DNA of 64,000 bases, from positions 10,611,001 through 10,675,000 of the forward strand of contig NC_066280.1 in assembly GCF_905404315.1 (NCBI RefSeq), written 5' to 3'. Below, in pieces: positions 40,376 through 52,065 of the stretch. The DNA is from Leptidea sinapis (lineage: Eukaryota; Arthropoda; Insecta; Lepidoptera; Pieridae). The position numbers and the translations under genes are program-made. Position 1 is the first letter of the stretch. Each line of letters begins with the position of its first letter. The notes beneath the pieces were generated by a model that saw only the letters and a program-made list of their open reading frames with translations, was not told the origin of the DNA and ran no database searches.

Positions 40376-42968
40376 TTAATTTAGCAAGTTTTCAGTTTCT
40401 AAATAATTAAGAGTTTTCAGCCATTTTGTAACGCTAGTTTTATATGTCTTTGTGTATATATTTAGGATTTTATTAGCGGTATTGTATAATTTAGTAGCCT
40501 GTGCATCAAATTGTTTAGACGCAAATTTAGTTTTAGTAAATTTACATTTAATTACTGTATTATTTTTACGTTTATTTAAAATCAAAGGATCTATAGATTT
40601 ACTTTTGTGTATTTTTAGTATGCATTGCAATATATATAATTTTCTTACGGATAAAAGGTCCGCATCTTCATATAATTTTGTGGTATCATACAGACGATTT
40701 TTGCTTAGCATATATTTAATTATTGCTCTCTGTGCTCGTTCTATGCTTAAGAATTGAGTTTTAAAAGTACTCCCCCAGATTCTTATACAATATAGAAGGA
40801 TAGATTGTATCAGAGATGTATATATATACTTAATAAGTTTGATATCACTACATTTAACTGAGGATACCATGATAAATTTTTGTCTATAATTACTCCGAGG
40901 TATTTGGTGGTGTTTACTCTTTTAAGTTTAGTGCACAGACAGTTTTCTATATCAGCCATGTCACATGTATGAGCAGATATGGTAAATTTTTTATTTGGTT
41001 GAGTAGAATCTTTTATTGAAATTGTAATATAATTTGTTTTCGTTAAATTTAAAGTAAGAATGTTAATTTTAAGCCAGTTTTGTACTAAGAGTAGTCCTTT
41101 CTCTGACAAAGAAAAGACCTCCGCCCAACTATCTCCATGAAATAGCAAGGCAGTGTCGTCGGCATAAGAGAAAACTTGTCCATTTTGTATTTTTAAATCT
41201 GTAAGGTCGTTAATATACATTAAAAATAGCGTAGGTCCGAGAACACTACCCTGAGGAATTCCGTATGATGTAGAATATTTAACAGAACTAAAAATTTCTT
41301 TATTAATTTTAACACGTTGTGCCCGATTACGAAGGTAATCAGTCAGTAAATTTAAAAAATTACCTCTTATACCAATTTCTTCAATTTTACGCAAAAGTAT
41401 GAGAATAGAAACGGTGTCAAATGCCTTTTTTAGGTCAAGAAAAATACATAGAGTTTTTTATTTCCATCCACATATTTTGTTACCTCTTGAGTCAGATCTT
41501 GAATAGCATCCTCAGTGCTGACTCCCTCACGAAAGCCATACTGAGATTTAGATAACAAACCATACGTATTTAGGTACTTGATTATTCTAGTATTTATAAT
41601 CTTTTCTAATATTTTAGAGATAACTGTTAAGACGGAAATAGGCCGATAGTTATTAACATCCTCTTTAGACCCACCCTTAGGATATATAATAGTGCATACA
41701 GGATGTATAATGGAGCATTTGAGTTCTTGTGGAAAAATACCTTGAGCGAGTGAGAGTGAACAAAGTCGTGTGATTATAGGAGTAAGTTCTTTTTTCGCCA
41801 CTTTAATAAACTTGGTTGGGATATTGTCATAGCCCGAGGCAGTCTCTGATTTTAAGTTTGATATAATTGTTGCTACTTCTAATGGCTCGGGTTCTAGTAT
41901 TCCAATTGTATTTGCTTGTGAAGGAAGTCGATTAAAATATTGCTGTACAATATGTGGAGGTGTTGAGATTCCAATAGCTAAAGATTTTCCAACGTTAACG
42001 ATATAATTGTTTAGAAAGCAAGCTGATTCAGTGGGTGTAGGTTTTAACTGTGTAAGTTCTATATTTTGTTGTTTTTGTTTATTTAAATTAGTTATAGTTT
42101 TGATACTATTCCAAAGTGATTTATTGTTAGATTTAGATTTATTAAGTATTTCGCTTTCGTGTTTACGTCTTAGTTGCTTCACTAAATTATTGCAAAAGTT
42201 TTGATATCGTCGGTAAGTTATTCTGAGTATTTCATTAGATTCATCACTTCTTAGCTGTTGCTGTAATTTATTTCTGGTTCTGATGCATTTTAAAATGCCT
42301 GGTGTTATCCAAGGTTTTATTATTTTTTTGTTACTTGAAATTCTTACCAATTTAGTATTTTTGTTAAGAGCATATTGTATGTATTTGTGTAATTCTTGTG
42401 TTAATGTATTTGGGTCTTTTATTTTTAATATATCTGGATTATATTTATCTTGCAGGGTCTTAAGTGCTTCTTCATAATTGATAAGAGATTTCGTTTTAGG
42501 TGTGGTAGAATCTTTTATTTTTTTCCGATATAGATAAATAACAGTCATTTTATGGTCCGTAATTGTAGTGTTTAGAACTCCTATAAAAGTATTAAATTGG
42601 GAAGGATCAAGGTTAATTATTATATGGTCTAAACAACTATTTTTTCTGGTATCAAATTTATAACCAGGTAGTAACCTATGTGAAGCCAATGTATCTAAAT
42701 ATGAATTAGCGTATTTGTCACTGTGCCCTTCAATAATATTTATGTTTATATCTCCTGTAATTATGACATTAGATTTTAGATTGGATGAATCTAGATAGGC
42801 GTTTAATGAAGTTATAAAATTTTCAGGTTTCTTTTCTACTGGCGGCCGGTATATACAAATTAGTGTCATTTTAGACACAGAGCTTCTCAATACGATCTCA
42901 AGGCAGGAAGCGCCATCCAAAGCAACTTCTTTGACACTATGTTCTAATGTTTTTTTTACAAATACCAC
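40376..42968 (-). pseudogene. CR1-group ORF2, endonuclease and reverse transcriptase
   Basis: First frame (42968-41430): D-G-V-V-V-F-V-K-K-T, I-Y-R-P-P, I-T-G-D-I-N-I-N (endonuclease), L-D-H-I-I-I-N, then S-G-Y-D-N-I-P-T-K-F, N-N-Y-R-P-I-S-V-L and Q-Y-G-F-R-E-G-V-S-T. A shift near 41440 sits exactly at the first RT catalytic block (K-K-A-F-D-T-V). The second frame (to 40810) holds G-I-P-Q-G-S-V-L-G-P-T and S-Y-A-D-D-T-A-L-L. A second shift near 40850 leads to the C-terminal frame (40870-40376) with L-L-Y-C-I-R-I-W-G-S-T. Only the shifts disrupt it. Confidence 0.8.
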
Positions 42969-43054
42969 AACACCATCATTTTGATTTACTTTTCTATCAG
43001 TGTAATAAGTAAAATAGTTTCTGTGGAACTGGTTTTTCGGGATCTATTCTGCAT

Positions 43055-43525
43055 TCAGTTAACTATAACGTCAGTATTTCTTTTTAGCATACTTATATTG
43101 ATATCTAAGTCATCTAAGTTCGATGTGTTATAAACGCTTCTTATATTTTGGGTTACGACGCAGAGGAATAAATCTTCCCTAGGAGTGTTTTTATTAAAAT
43201 ACTCAATAGAACATTGTTGAGCTGTGATGTTATTTGTCAGGTTATCTAAATCTTCCAACAGAGTTATTGTATTATTATCCATTAAAGGTGTTTTTGTTAC
43301 AATAGGTGTAAATCTTAAATTGTATATAATGCATGTACAATTATTTCTGTAGTGATATATACTTTGGTTTATTTTAGTTAGTGGCTTAATTAAGTATAGT
43401 ATTTTATTAAGTTTAGAATGTTTGGTACTCTTATATAAAGTATAACACTTTTGTATGCTGTAAAGTACAAGATGAATAAATATAATTAAAATATAATAAA
43501 TATAACAGTAGTGGTACAAATACAT
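43055..43525 (-). pseudogene. CR1-group LINE, region before and at the endonuclease start
   Basis: 156 codons. The first third is hydrophobic with many tyrosines. The end reads L-F-L-C-V-V-T-Q-N-I-R-S-V-Y-N, the T-Q-N-I-R-S opening of CR1-group endonucleases, then a stop. In the gap to 42968 frames continue (N-Y-F-T-Y-Y-T-D-R-K-V-N-Q-N-D-G), so the ORF is interrupted rather than ended. Confidence 0.6.
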
Positions 43526-43560
43526 TAAAAGATTATAAGTATAGTTACGAAAATCCAGAA

Positions 43561-44629
43561 ATAGTCATTCATTCCACAGTGGCTGTAATTGAGCTTCGGC
43601 CTTAATCCAAATAGTTTTTGAGTTGTCTTCTCTTTTCAAGTAGACACGACCAGATGGTTATACCAGAATGTTAACTTGCTTAAAACTGTTACTATTTAAT
43701 ATTAATATAAATGTTATGTTTAACATAAGTGCTAGTAAGTTGGATAAAATCATAAAGAACTTTTAACACAATCATATTAATTTAACAGTAACACAAACAT
43801 TACATTATAGATATACTTATAAAAGATTCATTCATTTGATCACAAATACACACTGACTCACACACACTTTATTATTCCTCTCACACCTTATCACTCACAA
43901 CACACCCAACGCACACATGCATCTTATTTCTTAGTATACATACTTCTTAGTAGTTAGAATATGTTTGTCTGTATATAATGTTAATAAGCTATGGAAGAGC
44001 GGAGTCTTCTAACATAGGCGATATTGTGCTTAAATGGAGGCTCCAATCATGAATATTGATTTATGTACATACTTGATAAAGAAAATAAACATATTGTGTT
44101 TTTATATTTGATTTTTTAAATAAGTGTACTTCGTGATTGTTTTGCTGTCATGGAAATTGGAGGCAATTATTAAAGTGAAACTTTTATTAGATCGTCTCAA
44201 ACTTTTTCGTCTATGTGTTGCATATCGCGTGACGGTCGGGCTGCGCCTATAGTTCGCAGCATCTGAACGTGTAGTGTATAGACTATTACTCATTTGTGCC
44301 AGTGCTCCACGCTATTCTGTTTGTTTTTGTCAGTGTTTAATGTAAATGTTGTTATTTATTAAAGTGAAACTTTTATTCAATATTTTTAACCAGGGCTAAG
44401 ACACAGAGTTCAATAAAAATATTAGTTGGAGACTTAGTCTACTTTTATTATTTCCCATTATAATTCCAATTTTCCAAGTATAAAATTAAGATTAATACAG
44501 CGATTTTAATACCCTTAATTGAATATTATTCCAAAAATTTGTAGTTAAATGTCGATACTGTGAAAAAAGTTTCACTTTCACCGTGATTTCATAAAACCAC
44601 ACAACCCTTTTTTATTATTATATAATGCA
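43561..44629. other. AT-rich intron upstream of the CR1-group LINE
   Basis: May include the LINE's 5' UTR (to about 43700). AGTGAAACTTTTATTAGATC at about 44176 and AGTGAAACTTTTATTCAATA at about 44362 form a short direct repeat. No gene. Confidence 0.35.
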
Positions 44630-44962
44630 TTTTTAACCACTTCAAAAAGGAGGAGGTTCTCAATTCGATCGGTATTTTTTTTATGTATGTACACCGATTA
44701 CTCTGAGATTTATGATCCGATTTACATGATTCATCTTTAGATTGATGCAAAATGCTTGCCATTCGGTCCTATAAAAATTATTATTAATAAAATACTACCT
44801 ATTGACAGGTTTGAAGTCGGTGCCAAGCCAAATATAATATTAGGTATCTACACTCGCCACGCGTGAGTTTGAGTGGGATAGCTTCGTCTAGAACAAAACA
44901 ACCCAAGCGGCCAGGCACCGACTTAAGCCCTATCAATAGGTAGTATTTTATTAATTAATTAC
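44630..44962. repeat. AACCGACTTC-family repeat with a 39-bp inverted pair
   Basis: Begins AACCACTTCAAAAAGGAGG (about 44635) and carries the family interior. AATAAAATACTACCTATTGACAGG...GGTGCC (44786-44824) is repeated in reverse at about 44924-44962 with small differences, around a loop of about 100 bp with no family sequence. Confidence 0.55.
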
Positions 44963-45599
44963 TCATATTATCTTTATTAAGTAATTTTTTACATTTTATT
45001 ATTTGAATTCAGATTTTTTAAACGTAGTTTTTTTATTTCCAGAGAATTGTGAATTTTCAAATTATTTTGATTTTCAATTTAATCAAAATGTTTGCATTCC
45101 CAATACCTATATTATGTTTCTCAAATTAAACAAATTAATGCTAAGTAAATATATATCACCATAAATCTTCCATAATATAATTAACAAGTTGTTAAATTCG
45201 TTTTAACATCAATTAAATACTCGTAAAACTCTGTTAACTTGCTGAAGAGGTTCGCAAACTTAGATCCTCTGTCTCACTAAATATTGGCTTCAACTTTACG
45301 GTACTTTGCAACATAAATTAATACCGAATTACTGTTGCTCACTTTGAATTTATGTGTTCAACTATTTAGTGCTTAGCTTTAGCTCCGCGGGAAACGTTTT
45401 TGTTGGACTGAAAGCCGCCTTACTTCCAATAACGAGGTACGATAAACTACGTTATTCAAAGTTGAGATTGGTGTAATCGTAGGTGCTTGCAACTTGATAT
45501 AGCTAGATTTTCTCCGAGCATGTGTATCAAAATAAAAGATAGAATAGGCTTCTGACTTATACCAAAACAATTTTTTAAAACATGTTTCTATGTTTTATA

Positions 45600-45785
45600 T
45601 TTATTGAAAAGAGCGCAAAAAAGAATGCTGGGAGAGTTTCTTGCGCCGCTTCTTCTGTCTCAGAGCGCCATTCGTTTCCGAAGCGGTAGTAGTATCTAGT
45701 ATATTAGAAATGACATCAAAAAGAATTCTAAAGGAATCAATTTTGAGAAAATAAATGCCTTTTATGCCTTTATGTTTATAATCTC
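45600..45785 (+). repeat. LINE 3' UTR fragment
   Basis: AATGCTGGGAGAGTTTCTTG and CAGAGCGCCATTCGTTTCCG match the 3' UTR of the family at 28475 and 50830. Confidence 0.6.
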
Positions 45786-45789
45786 AAAC

Positions 45790-46090
45790 AAAATTAATTC
45801 ATGTGACAACATCTTTTTTCTTCTTGGTTGTGTTCTTCATTTCTGAAGGCCGCATCCGTAATTCAAGGTTTTCGTAACGTCGGTCACTAAAGCCGATCCT
45901 TTCGGTCCTTCCTTCCTTATTGTGGTCGTAAGTGGTAGGCCAGTGAGTGATCTGGTACGACCAGCGGCTGGGTGATCGTCCGCGTGGTCTTTTGCCCTTC
46001 ACCTTGTCTATGACGATCAGTTTGTCTAAATTACTGGGAAGTTGTCGGGCAATTGTGGATAATCTAGTACCAAGGCGACAACATTATCTT
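45790..46090 (-). pseudogene. LINE C-terminal remnant (G-R-x-P-x-R-W type)
   Basis: The minus strand reads V-K-G-K-R-P-R-G-R-S-P-S-R-W-S, as in the C-terminus of several LINE endonuclease-RT proteins, followed by frame breaks. A similar phrase (K-G-R-Q-K-D-R-W-S-D) lies on the plus strand at about 39765-39800. Confidence 0.45.
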
Positions 46091-46327
46091 GTGCTGTGAA
46101 ATCGTGCTTCTCAACAGATTTAGTACAAACCTATAAAGAGTCAGTCAGTATATAGAGGTTCTAATTGGTTGGGAAGTGTTAATTATGTTAGACTTTCTTA
46201 TTTTTTCCTAAACGAATGCATCCACGTTAGTGCAATAGCTAAAGCAGATGACTCTTACTAAGGTGTTCTTGATTTTTCCGCTACGAATTAATGACTTTTG
46301 GTTTCTTGAATTCATATGTACGTTCCT

Positions 46328-46590
46328 CGCTTTCATCATCAGCCGGAAGTGGTCCACTGCTGGACAAAGGCCTCCCTTGAAGATCTCCATAACAATCGGT
46401 TATGCGCGACCCTTTACTTTTTTGCCCCACCGGCCACATGTCCGTCGGACTATGTGCCCTGCCCAATGCGACTTCAGTTTCGCAATCATTTGGGCTATGT
46501 CGGTGACTTTTGTTCTCCTACAAATCTCCTCATTTCTGATTCGATCGCTCAGGGAAACTTTTCCTCGTTTTGTAAGTCGGTAACCGGCTT
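46328..46590 (-). pseudogene. RTE-type LINE 3' end
   Basis: In reverse, GTCCACTGCTGGACAAAGGC and TTTCGCAATCATTTGGGC are the family's constant parts, with the (GAT)n tail reduced to CATCATC at 46336. It is internally deleted through the G-R-P-P-T-R-W region. Confidence 0.65.
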
Positions 46591-46779
46591 ATATTCATCT
46601 GGTGTTCCAAAAATATGTAATTATCTACCATCATGCTCGGTTGTCCTCCTCTTCCATAAAGATAGACACTAAAACATAGACACTTAGAATCCAATGTACG
46701 TCTGTATATCCATATGAGAGTAGACCATACAAAAAATGTTAGACCTGTAACTACCATATTGTGTATGTTAAACTTTTTA

Positions 46780-47105
46780 ACTACAGCCATGCTTTAAATG
46801 CTCTATTAAAGATTCTAAAACAGTTAGCTTATTGCCAACATTCAAACACCGAATGTCCTAATAACCAACATCATCCAAACGAGTGTTGTAATAAAATTCA
46901 TCCGTTTTCATAATAACACTCCTTTGGATGATAATAAGGTTACTAGGACTGGCTTTTTTCAGAATCTTTTATAGAGGATTCATATTATGGGTGTAGATAA
47001 AGTCTTGTATGCACCTTTTGATTATTAGGTATTAAAACACTCATCACCACCATTACCAAACCCACATTCGTGTTTTAATACCCCTTATCACACAACAGAT
47101 GCATA
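46780..47105 (-). repeat. Dispersed foldback repeat, family H
   Basis: A reverse copy of the sequence at 58073-58745: shared blocks include GCATACAAGACTTTATCTA, GAGTGTTTTAATACCTAA and GTTGGCAATAAGCT. Within the copy, the arms at 46801-46890 and 46912-46981 are imperfect inverted repeats. No coding sequence. Confidence 0.55.
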
Positions 47106-47490
47106 AATAACTATTAAGCATTTGTTACAAAAAATACACAAGAATAGCATCGCACAAACACACTTCTTCATGAATTTGACAGAGACAAAGTATCCATAAA
47201 TATATAAGAGGAATGTTTACGAGTCGACATTTTCAATTTGATCCCGTGTACGATACTCCGGGAGCTGCATCTCGGGAGACGGGATTAAATAAAGTGCAGT
47301 CTACAATCAGATGTTATTGTCGATGGTATGTGCTCGTGCGAGATTGCAAGAATGCTGTTACATGATTTCAACATTCACATGATATTGAGAGCTGTTCTGC
47401 GAACGTGAATATTTTGTTTCGTTTGTGTAATATTTACTAAGAATAGAATAGAATGGATTTGACTTGATAAGAGGTTTTTTTAATGAAAAT

Positions 47491-47938
47491 AAGGGACGAG
47501 ACAAGCAGGACGTTCAGCTGATGGTAATTGATATGCCCTACACATTACAATGCAGTACCGTGGTCGCTAATGACCTTGTTGTTAAAAAGCGACCTTAAAT
47601 AAACGCAATAAAAAAAAAATATTGTATTTTTAGGTTAAATATAAAAGACTTTATCAGTTCCGCACGTGTTTAGATTATGGGTACCAGAACGGCGCCTTTT
47701 TCTGCCGTGAACCAGTAATGTGGAAGTTTCGGTCTGAAGACCGCCGTAAATGACTGGGCAAATGAGACTTAACATCTTATGTCTCAAGGTGACGAGCGCA
47801 ATCGTAGTGTCACTCAGAACTTTTGGGTTTTTCAAGAATCCTAAGCGGGACTGTATTGTAACGGGCAGGGCGTATCAATCATTACTATCAGCTGAACGTC
47901 CGCTCGTCTGGTCTCATATTGTCATAAAAAATATATAA
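47491..47938. repeat. Two family C SINE pieces facing each other
   Basis: 47491-47562 is a plus-strand start (ACGTTCAGCTGATGGTAATT) and 47668-47938 a minus-strand near-full copy. They are separated by about 105 bases of unrelated AT-rich DNA, so the pair could fold back. Confidence 0.6.
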
Positions 47939-48411
47939 AATTTTTAAAGCAATATATTTATAATATATACTTTATTAACAGCTCAGATTCATATCCATCA
48001 TATTAGCTTTAAAACTAAAATACACAGTCCCAACAACGAGCTATGATGCCACAGACAGACACACGTCACACCCTCTTTATCGTCAAATTTAAATAAAAGG
48101 ATAAAAAATTCTCTGACAAATACGCGCAAAAATAATGTCAATCATATTCGTATATGATCAAAACATTCCATGACGCTTTGATAAATAAATACAGGTATGC
48201 CCCATATAACGTTCCGTGGTGTAATAATACGCGTTAAAGGGGTAATCCCATATAACGCGTTTTTGCACAATCGTAATTCGTAATAATAATGAATCACAAT
48301 TAGTAACAAGTATTTCCAATTGTTCGCCTAGTTTTTCTATTTTATTTAGGTTTTTAATAAAATAATTTAATTTTGTAATAACACAATTGAAACACGTGCA
48401 AACTACGCTAA
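47939..48411. other. AT-rich intron
   Basis: No gene. ATATAACGTTCC (about 48208) and ATATAACGCG (about 48252), each after CCC, suggest a decayed short repeat. Confidence 0.35.
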
Positions 48412-48873
48412 TCTATTTATATAAAAATGAATTGCTCTTCGTTAGTCTCGCTAAAACTCGAGAACGGCTGGTTCGATTTGGCTAATTTTGGTCTTGAATT
48501 ATTTGTGGAAGTCCAGGGAAGGTGTAAAACGTGAATAAGTATGAAAATTCTAGGAAAAAAAATAAATTTAAAAAAAAAATGTTTTTCCGTTGATGTGTCC
48601 CCCGTCGTTCAGAAATAAATTGAAAGAATAATTTAAAATATATAACTTATAGCACTTCTTGGCCAACATTCGGAAATATAACAGCTGTTTCCCGATGACA
48701 TCAATTTTGCACACCCGTAAATGATTAGCCTAGATAATTATAAAATAACTATATAACCTAAATATTATACAGACTGAGAATCGGTCGTCATCTATTTTTT
48801 ATACCCCAAAATTTTTTATTATTAATTATCTTATAACTTTATATGGCAATACAACGTTTGCTGGTTCAACTAG
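48412..48873 (+). mobile_element. Helitron-like non-autonomous element
   Basis: 462 bp from TCTATTTATATAAAAATG after A48411 to GTTCAACTAG before T48874. The interior has AACTCGAGAACGGCTGG and ACAACGTTTGCTGG, blocks shared with the elements at 50325 and 51833. Confidence 0.7.
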
Positions 48874-49034
48874 TTATGAATACAAATCAATTTAAGTTTC
48901 ACAGTACAAAAATATGTATGTGGGATATCTCCACGTTATATGGGCCCACGTTATACGTAGTATGAAAATGCGATATAAGGGTGGAGCGTTAGAGGGGAGA
49001 AAATTGTAGGTATTAAGGTACACAAATACAATTT

Positions 49035-49405
49035 GAAAACAAAATTTTATGAACGATGCGAGACTCGAACTCACGACCTCTGTCCGCCAACTTTTGTCCA
49101 ACACATGTTCTATTAAACTTTGCTTATAATTGAAACTTAAATGCCAAGTTGCGTAGTAAAACTTTGTAAAAAGAATGCTACAAGATATAAGAAAGACACT
49201 GGGATCACATATTATCATCAGTAAGTGATTTGTATTTTATTAATTTCAATGTTAAATAACACGAAGAGTATGTTACATAATTTTAAAGATGCCATTGAGT
49301 GTCAAGATGCCGCGCACACAAGCATCTAATAGTTGCCGTAATTAGAAAGCTATAATTCTTAGGTAGTGCGGAATCTAGTTGTAGCACAGCGAAGACCAAT
49401 CCTTA
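49035..49405. repeat. SINE B-like head (reverse) followed by family D repeat
   Basis: TGCGAGACTCGAACTCACGA (49059-49078) is a reverse tRNA-like B box. Family D sequence follows (AAGACACTGGGATCACATA at 49190 and TGCCATTGAGTGTCAAGATG at 49289). Confidence 0.5.
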
Positions 49406-49499
49406 ATCTAAAGCATCTGTTACAAAATATTCTCATTACATGCATCTGTTCTATAGTTATGTATGTATGTGCTGTATATTGCAGGTCAGCCGCACGTGG

Positions 49500-50310
49500 A
49501 CTTAAGTACTGTACTTTATTCTAATTGCCGTGATCGTGCGCTCTTTAACACTAAAGGTGTGGACAGACTGAAAGAATAAAAAAAACAAATTTTGGACAAA
49601 CATATTATGTGACCCTTTTTTGAACGAGAATACGGTTATTATTGGGTGGTTAACGTACTGCACAATGATATAATTCGAAAATAAGATTCCTACTAATATT
49701 ATAAATGTAAATGTAATTTTGTTTGTTACGCCTTTACGCCGAAGGTAATTAACCGATATTGATGAAATTTGGTACAGCGATAGCCTAGAGCTTGGGAAAG
49801 GACATAGGCTATATCTTATCCCGGAAAAATCCATGGTTCCCGAGAGATTTGTGAAATTTACATCGATTAGCTATAATTATACCAATAGTAGGTTTAGTTT
49901 GCCATAGCAATCTTCCTCCAAATAAGATTCATAAAATATGTTGAGAACGGGAGCGAAAACGGGAACCGTAACTGGAATAGGTCATGAGATCTTCAATTCC
50001 AAACTTGTTTTTAATTTCTAAAAACCTTTATCTACCCGGACGAAGTCAAGTCAATGTGTAAAATTTTTATTAAGATATATACTGACAGAATATTTATACA
50101 CACACACACACATTTATAAAGTAACTAGCCGTTCCGGCCCGCTTCCCTGGGCGAATTTTAAAAGGAAATAAATTAAATAAAATTAATCTTATTACAAATA
50201 CAATAAAAAAATAGGTCGCCATTAACCATCTAGAATAAATTTAGCATCGAATGGTGGTAGTAAAATTTCGATACGATCAGTGGTTTAGGCGTGAAAGAGC
50301 CTCAAACAAT
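49500..50310. repeat. Short interspersed repeat pieces, class uncertain
   Basis: About 49690-49860 contains TTTGTTTGTTACGCCTTTA, TTGATGAAATTTGGTACAGC and ATCCCGGAAAAATCC, a pattern seen widely in Lepidoptera. At 50125 an ACTAGCCGTTCCGGCCCGC start may be the reverse 3' end of another CTAG-type element, whose other end is not found. A (CA)n run lies at about 50098-50112. Confidence 0.4.
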
Positions 50311-50324
50311 ACCCATTTTCATTA

Positions 50325-50647
50325 TCTAATATATAAAATTCTCGTGTCATGGTGTTAAACATTGAACTCCTCCGAAACGGCTTGACCGATTCTCATGAAA
50401 TTTTGAGTGCATATTGGGTAGGTCTGAGAATCGGACAACATCTATTTTTCATCCCCCTAAATGTTAAGGGTGGTCCACACGAAATTTTATTTTTTTTATT
50501 TTTTTTGACATTTTTTTTAAATTTATTTGATTATAAGTCAGCATTAAAAAATACATACAACTTCAAATTTTCACCCATCTACGACCAACAGTTACTTTTG
50601 TATCGCGATTTTAATATTGGCAATACAACGTTTGCTGGGACAGCTAG
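50325..50647 (+). mobile_element. Helitron-like non-autonomous element
   Basis: 323 bp: TCTAATATATAAAATTCTCG after A50324, ending GGGACAGCTAG before T50648. The same subfamily as 51833-52065 (CCGAAACGGCTTGACCGATT shared). Confidence 0.75.
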
Positions 50648-50829
50648 TATATATATATATAGAGGAAGTTTTAGTACGTTACGTTTCCGCGTGTACTCGT
50701 AGCCTAAGCTTTTATTATTTAACATCCGCCTTACCATTGCACACTTGTTGCATTACGAATGTATCTGTAGAATAAATTGAGAAAATACTGCGGAATATAA
50801 CGAGGAAAGTTGCGCATAGTTTACAACGA

Positions 50830-51325
50830 ATAATTATAAAACTTGGTTCAAAAACCATTTGCTTTTAATAGTGATTTTCATTATTATAACATTAGAAATA
50901 AGGGATTGTTTGTAACTAATTCTAGTAAGCTTCATAAGATACATAATAGCTTTAAGGGTAAATGTATATACTTTTAGAATAAAGTCCCAGCCACTGTTCA
51001 GGCATTATCTTTAAATAAATTTAAATTATTTATTAAAAAATTACTCTGACGTAAATCCTACTACTCCACAGCTGAATTTTATCTAAGTGATCGGACAGCC
51101 TGGGACTAGATTATTAGTATTTTATAGCAATAGCAATGACAGTACAATATTGTATATTTTTAATAAAAAGAATGCTGGGAGAGTTTCTTGCGCCGCGTCT
51201 TCTCTCTAAGAGCGCCATTTATTTCCGAAGCGGTAGTACTATCTAGTATATTAGAAATGACATCAAAATTAATTCTAAAGGAATCAATTTTGTGAAAATA
51301 AATGCCTTTTATGCCTTTTATTGTT
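50830..51325 (+). pseudogene. LINE C-terminal end and 3' UTR
   Basis: Frames give the N-T-R-N-K-G-L-F-V-T-N-S-S equivalent, then K-G-K-C-I-Y, and S-Y-Y-S-T-A-E-type sequence with breaks. The UTR runs to the AAATAAATGCCTTTTATGCC end at about 51316. Same family as 28475. Confidence 0.62.
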
Positions 51326-51479
51326 CACATTATAATCTCATAGATTTGAAGATAGAATATAAACTTTCAATTCATAGAGTACTATAATATATCTACTATC
51401 TCAATACTACAGATTCTATATATTTGCTATCAAAAACTATAAAGAAAATAATAATTGAGATTCATACGAAATCAATGTA

Positions 51480-51755
51480 TCTGGGCTCCTTTGCACAGGA
51501 TGACGGCTAGATTATGGGTACTACAACGGCGCATATTTCTGCCGAAAGCAGTAATGTGTAAACATTACTGTGTTTCGGTCTGATGGGCACCGAAACTAGT
51601 GGAATTACTAGGCAAATGAGACTAACCATCCTATGTCTCAAAGTGACGAGTACAATTGTATTGTCACTCAGAATTTTTGGGTTTTAAAAGAATCATGAGC
51701 GGCACTGCATTGTAGTAGCAGGACGTATCAATTGCCATCAGCTGAACGAACCTAA
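51480..51755 (-). repeat. SINE-like repeat, family C
   Basis: Reverse copy, from GGCTCCTTTGCACAGGATG to CCATCAGCTGAACG. Confidence 0.72.
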
Positions 51756-51832
51756 ATAAAATAAATAATCAAAAAAGAATTATAAATTCTCCTCAGTTTT
51801 GGTATTAAAAAAAACGCAGGATACTAGTCATA

Positions 51833-52065
51833 TCTTGTATATAAAATTCTCGTGTCACAATGTTCGTTCCCTTACTCCTCCGAAACGGCTTGACCGATTC
51901 TCATGAAATTTTGTGAGCATACTGAATAGGTCTGAGAATCGGCCAACATGTATTTTTCATACCCCTAAGTAATAAGGGTTGTTCACCCTTAATTTTTTTT
52001 TTTAATTTTTGGACGAAATTTTTTGATTTTAATATCGGCAATACAACGTTTGCTAGGTCAGCTAG
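51833..52065 (+). mobile_element. Helitron-like non-autonomous element
   Basis: 233 bp: TCTTGTATATAAAATTCTCG after A51832, ending GGTCAGCTAG before T52066. Interior as in 50325-50647, shortened by about 90 bp. Confidence 0.75.

Larger units (their letters stand above)
39890..43560 (-). mobile_element. CR1-group non-LTR retrotransposon, nearly complete ORF2
   Basis: On the minus strand: N-terminal part and endonuclease start (43525-43055), endonuclease and RT fingers (42968-41430), RT palm (41394-40810), C-terminus (40870-40376), then a 3' UTR of about 490 bp to an A/T-rich simple tail at about 39890. The palm keeps Y-A-D-D-T-A-L-L-F-H-G, typical of CR1-group (Daphne/Crack-like) insect LINEs. 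Four frame blocks show it is inactive, although most of the sequence is well preserved. Confidence 0.78.

Noticed and set aside
49502..49834. 110-codon minus-strand frame
   Set aside because: Overlaps a dispersed repeat block (49690-49860); coding is unlikely.
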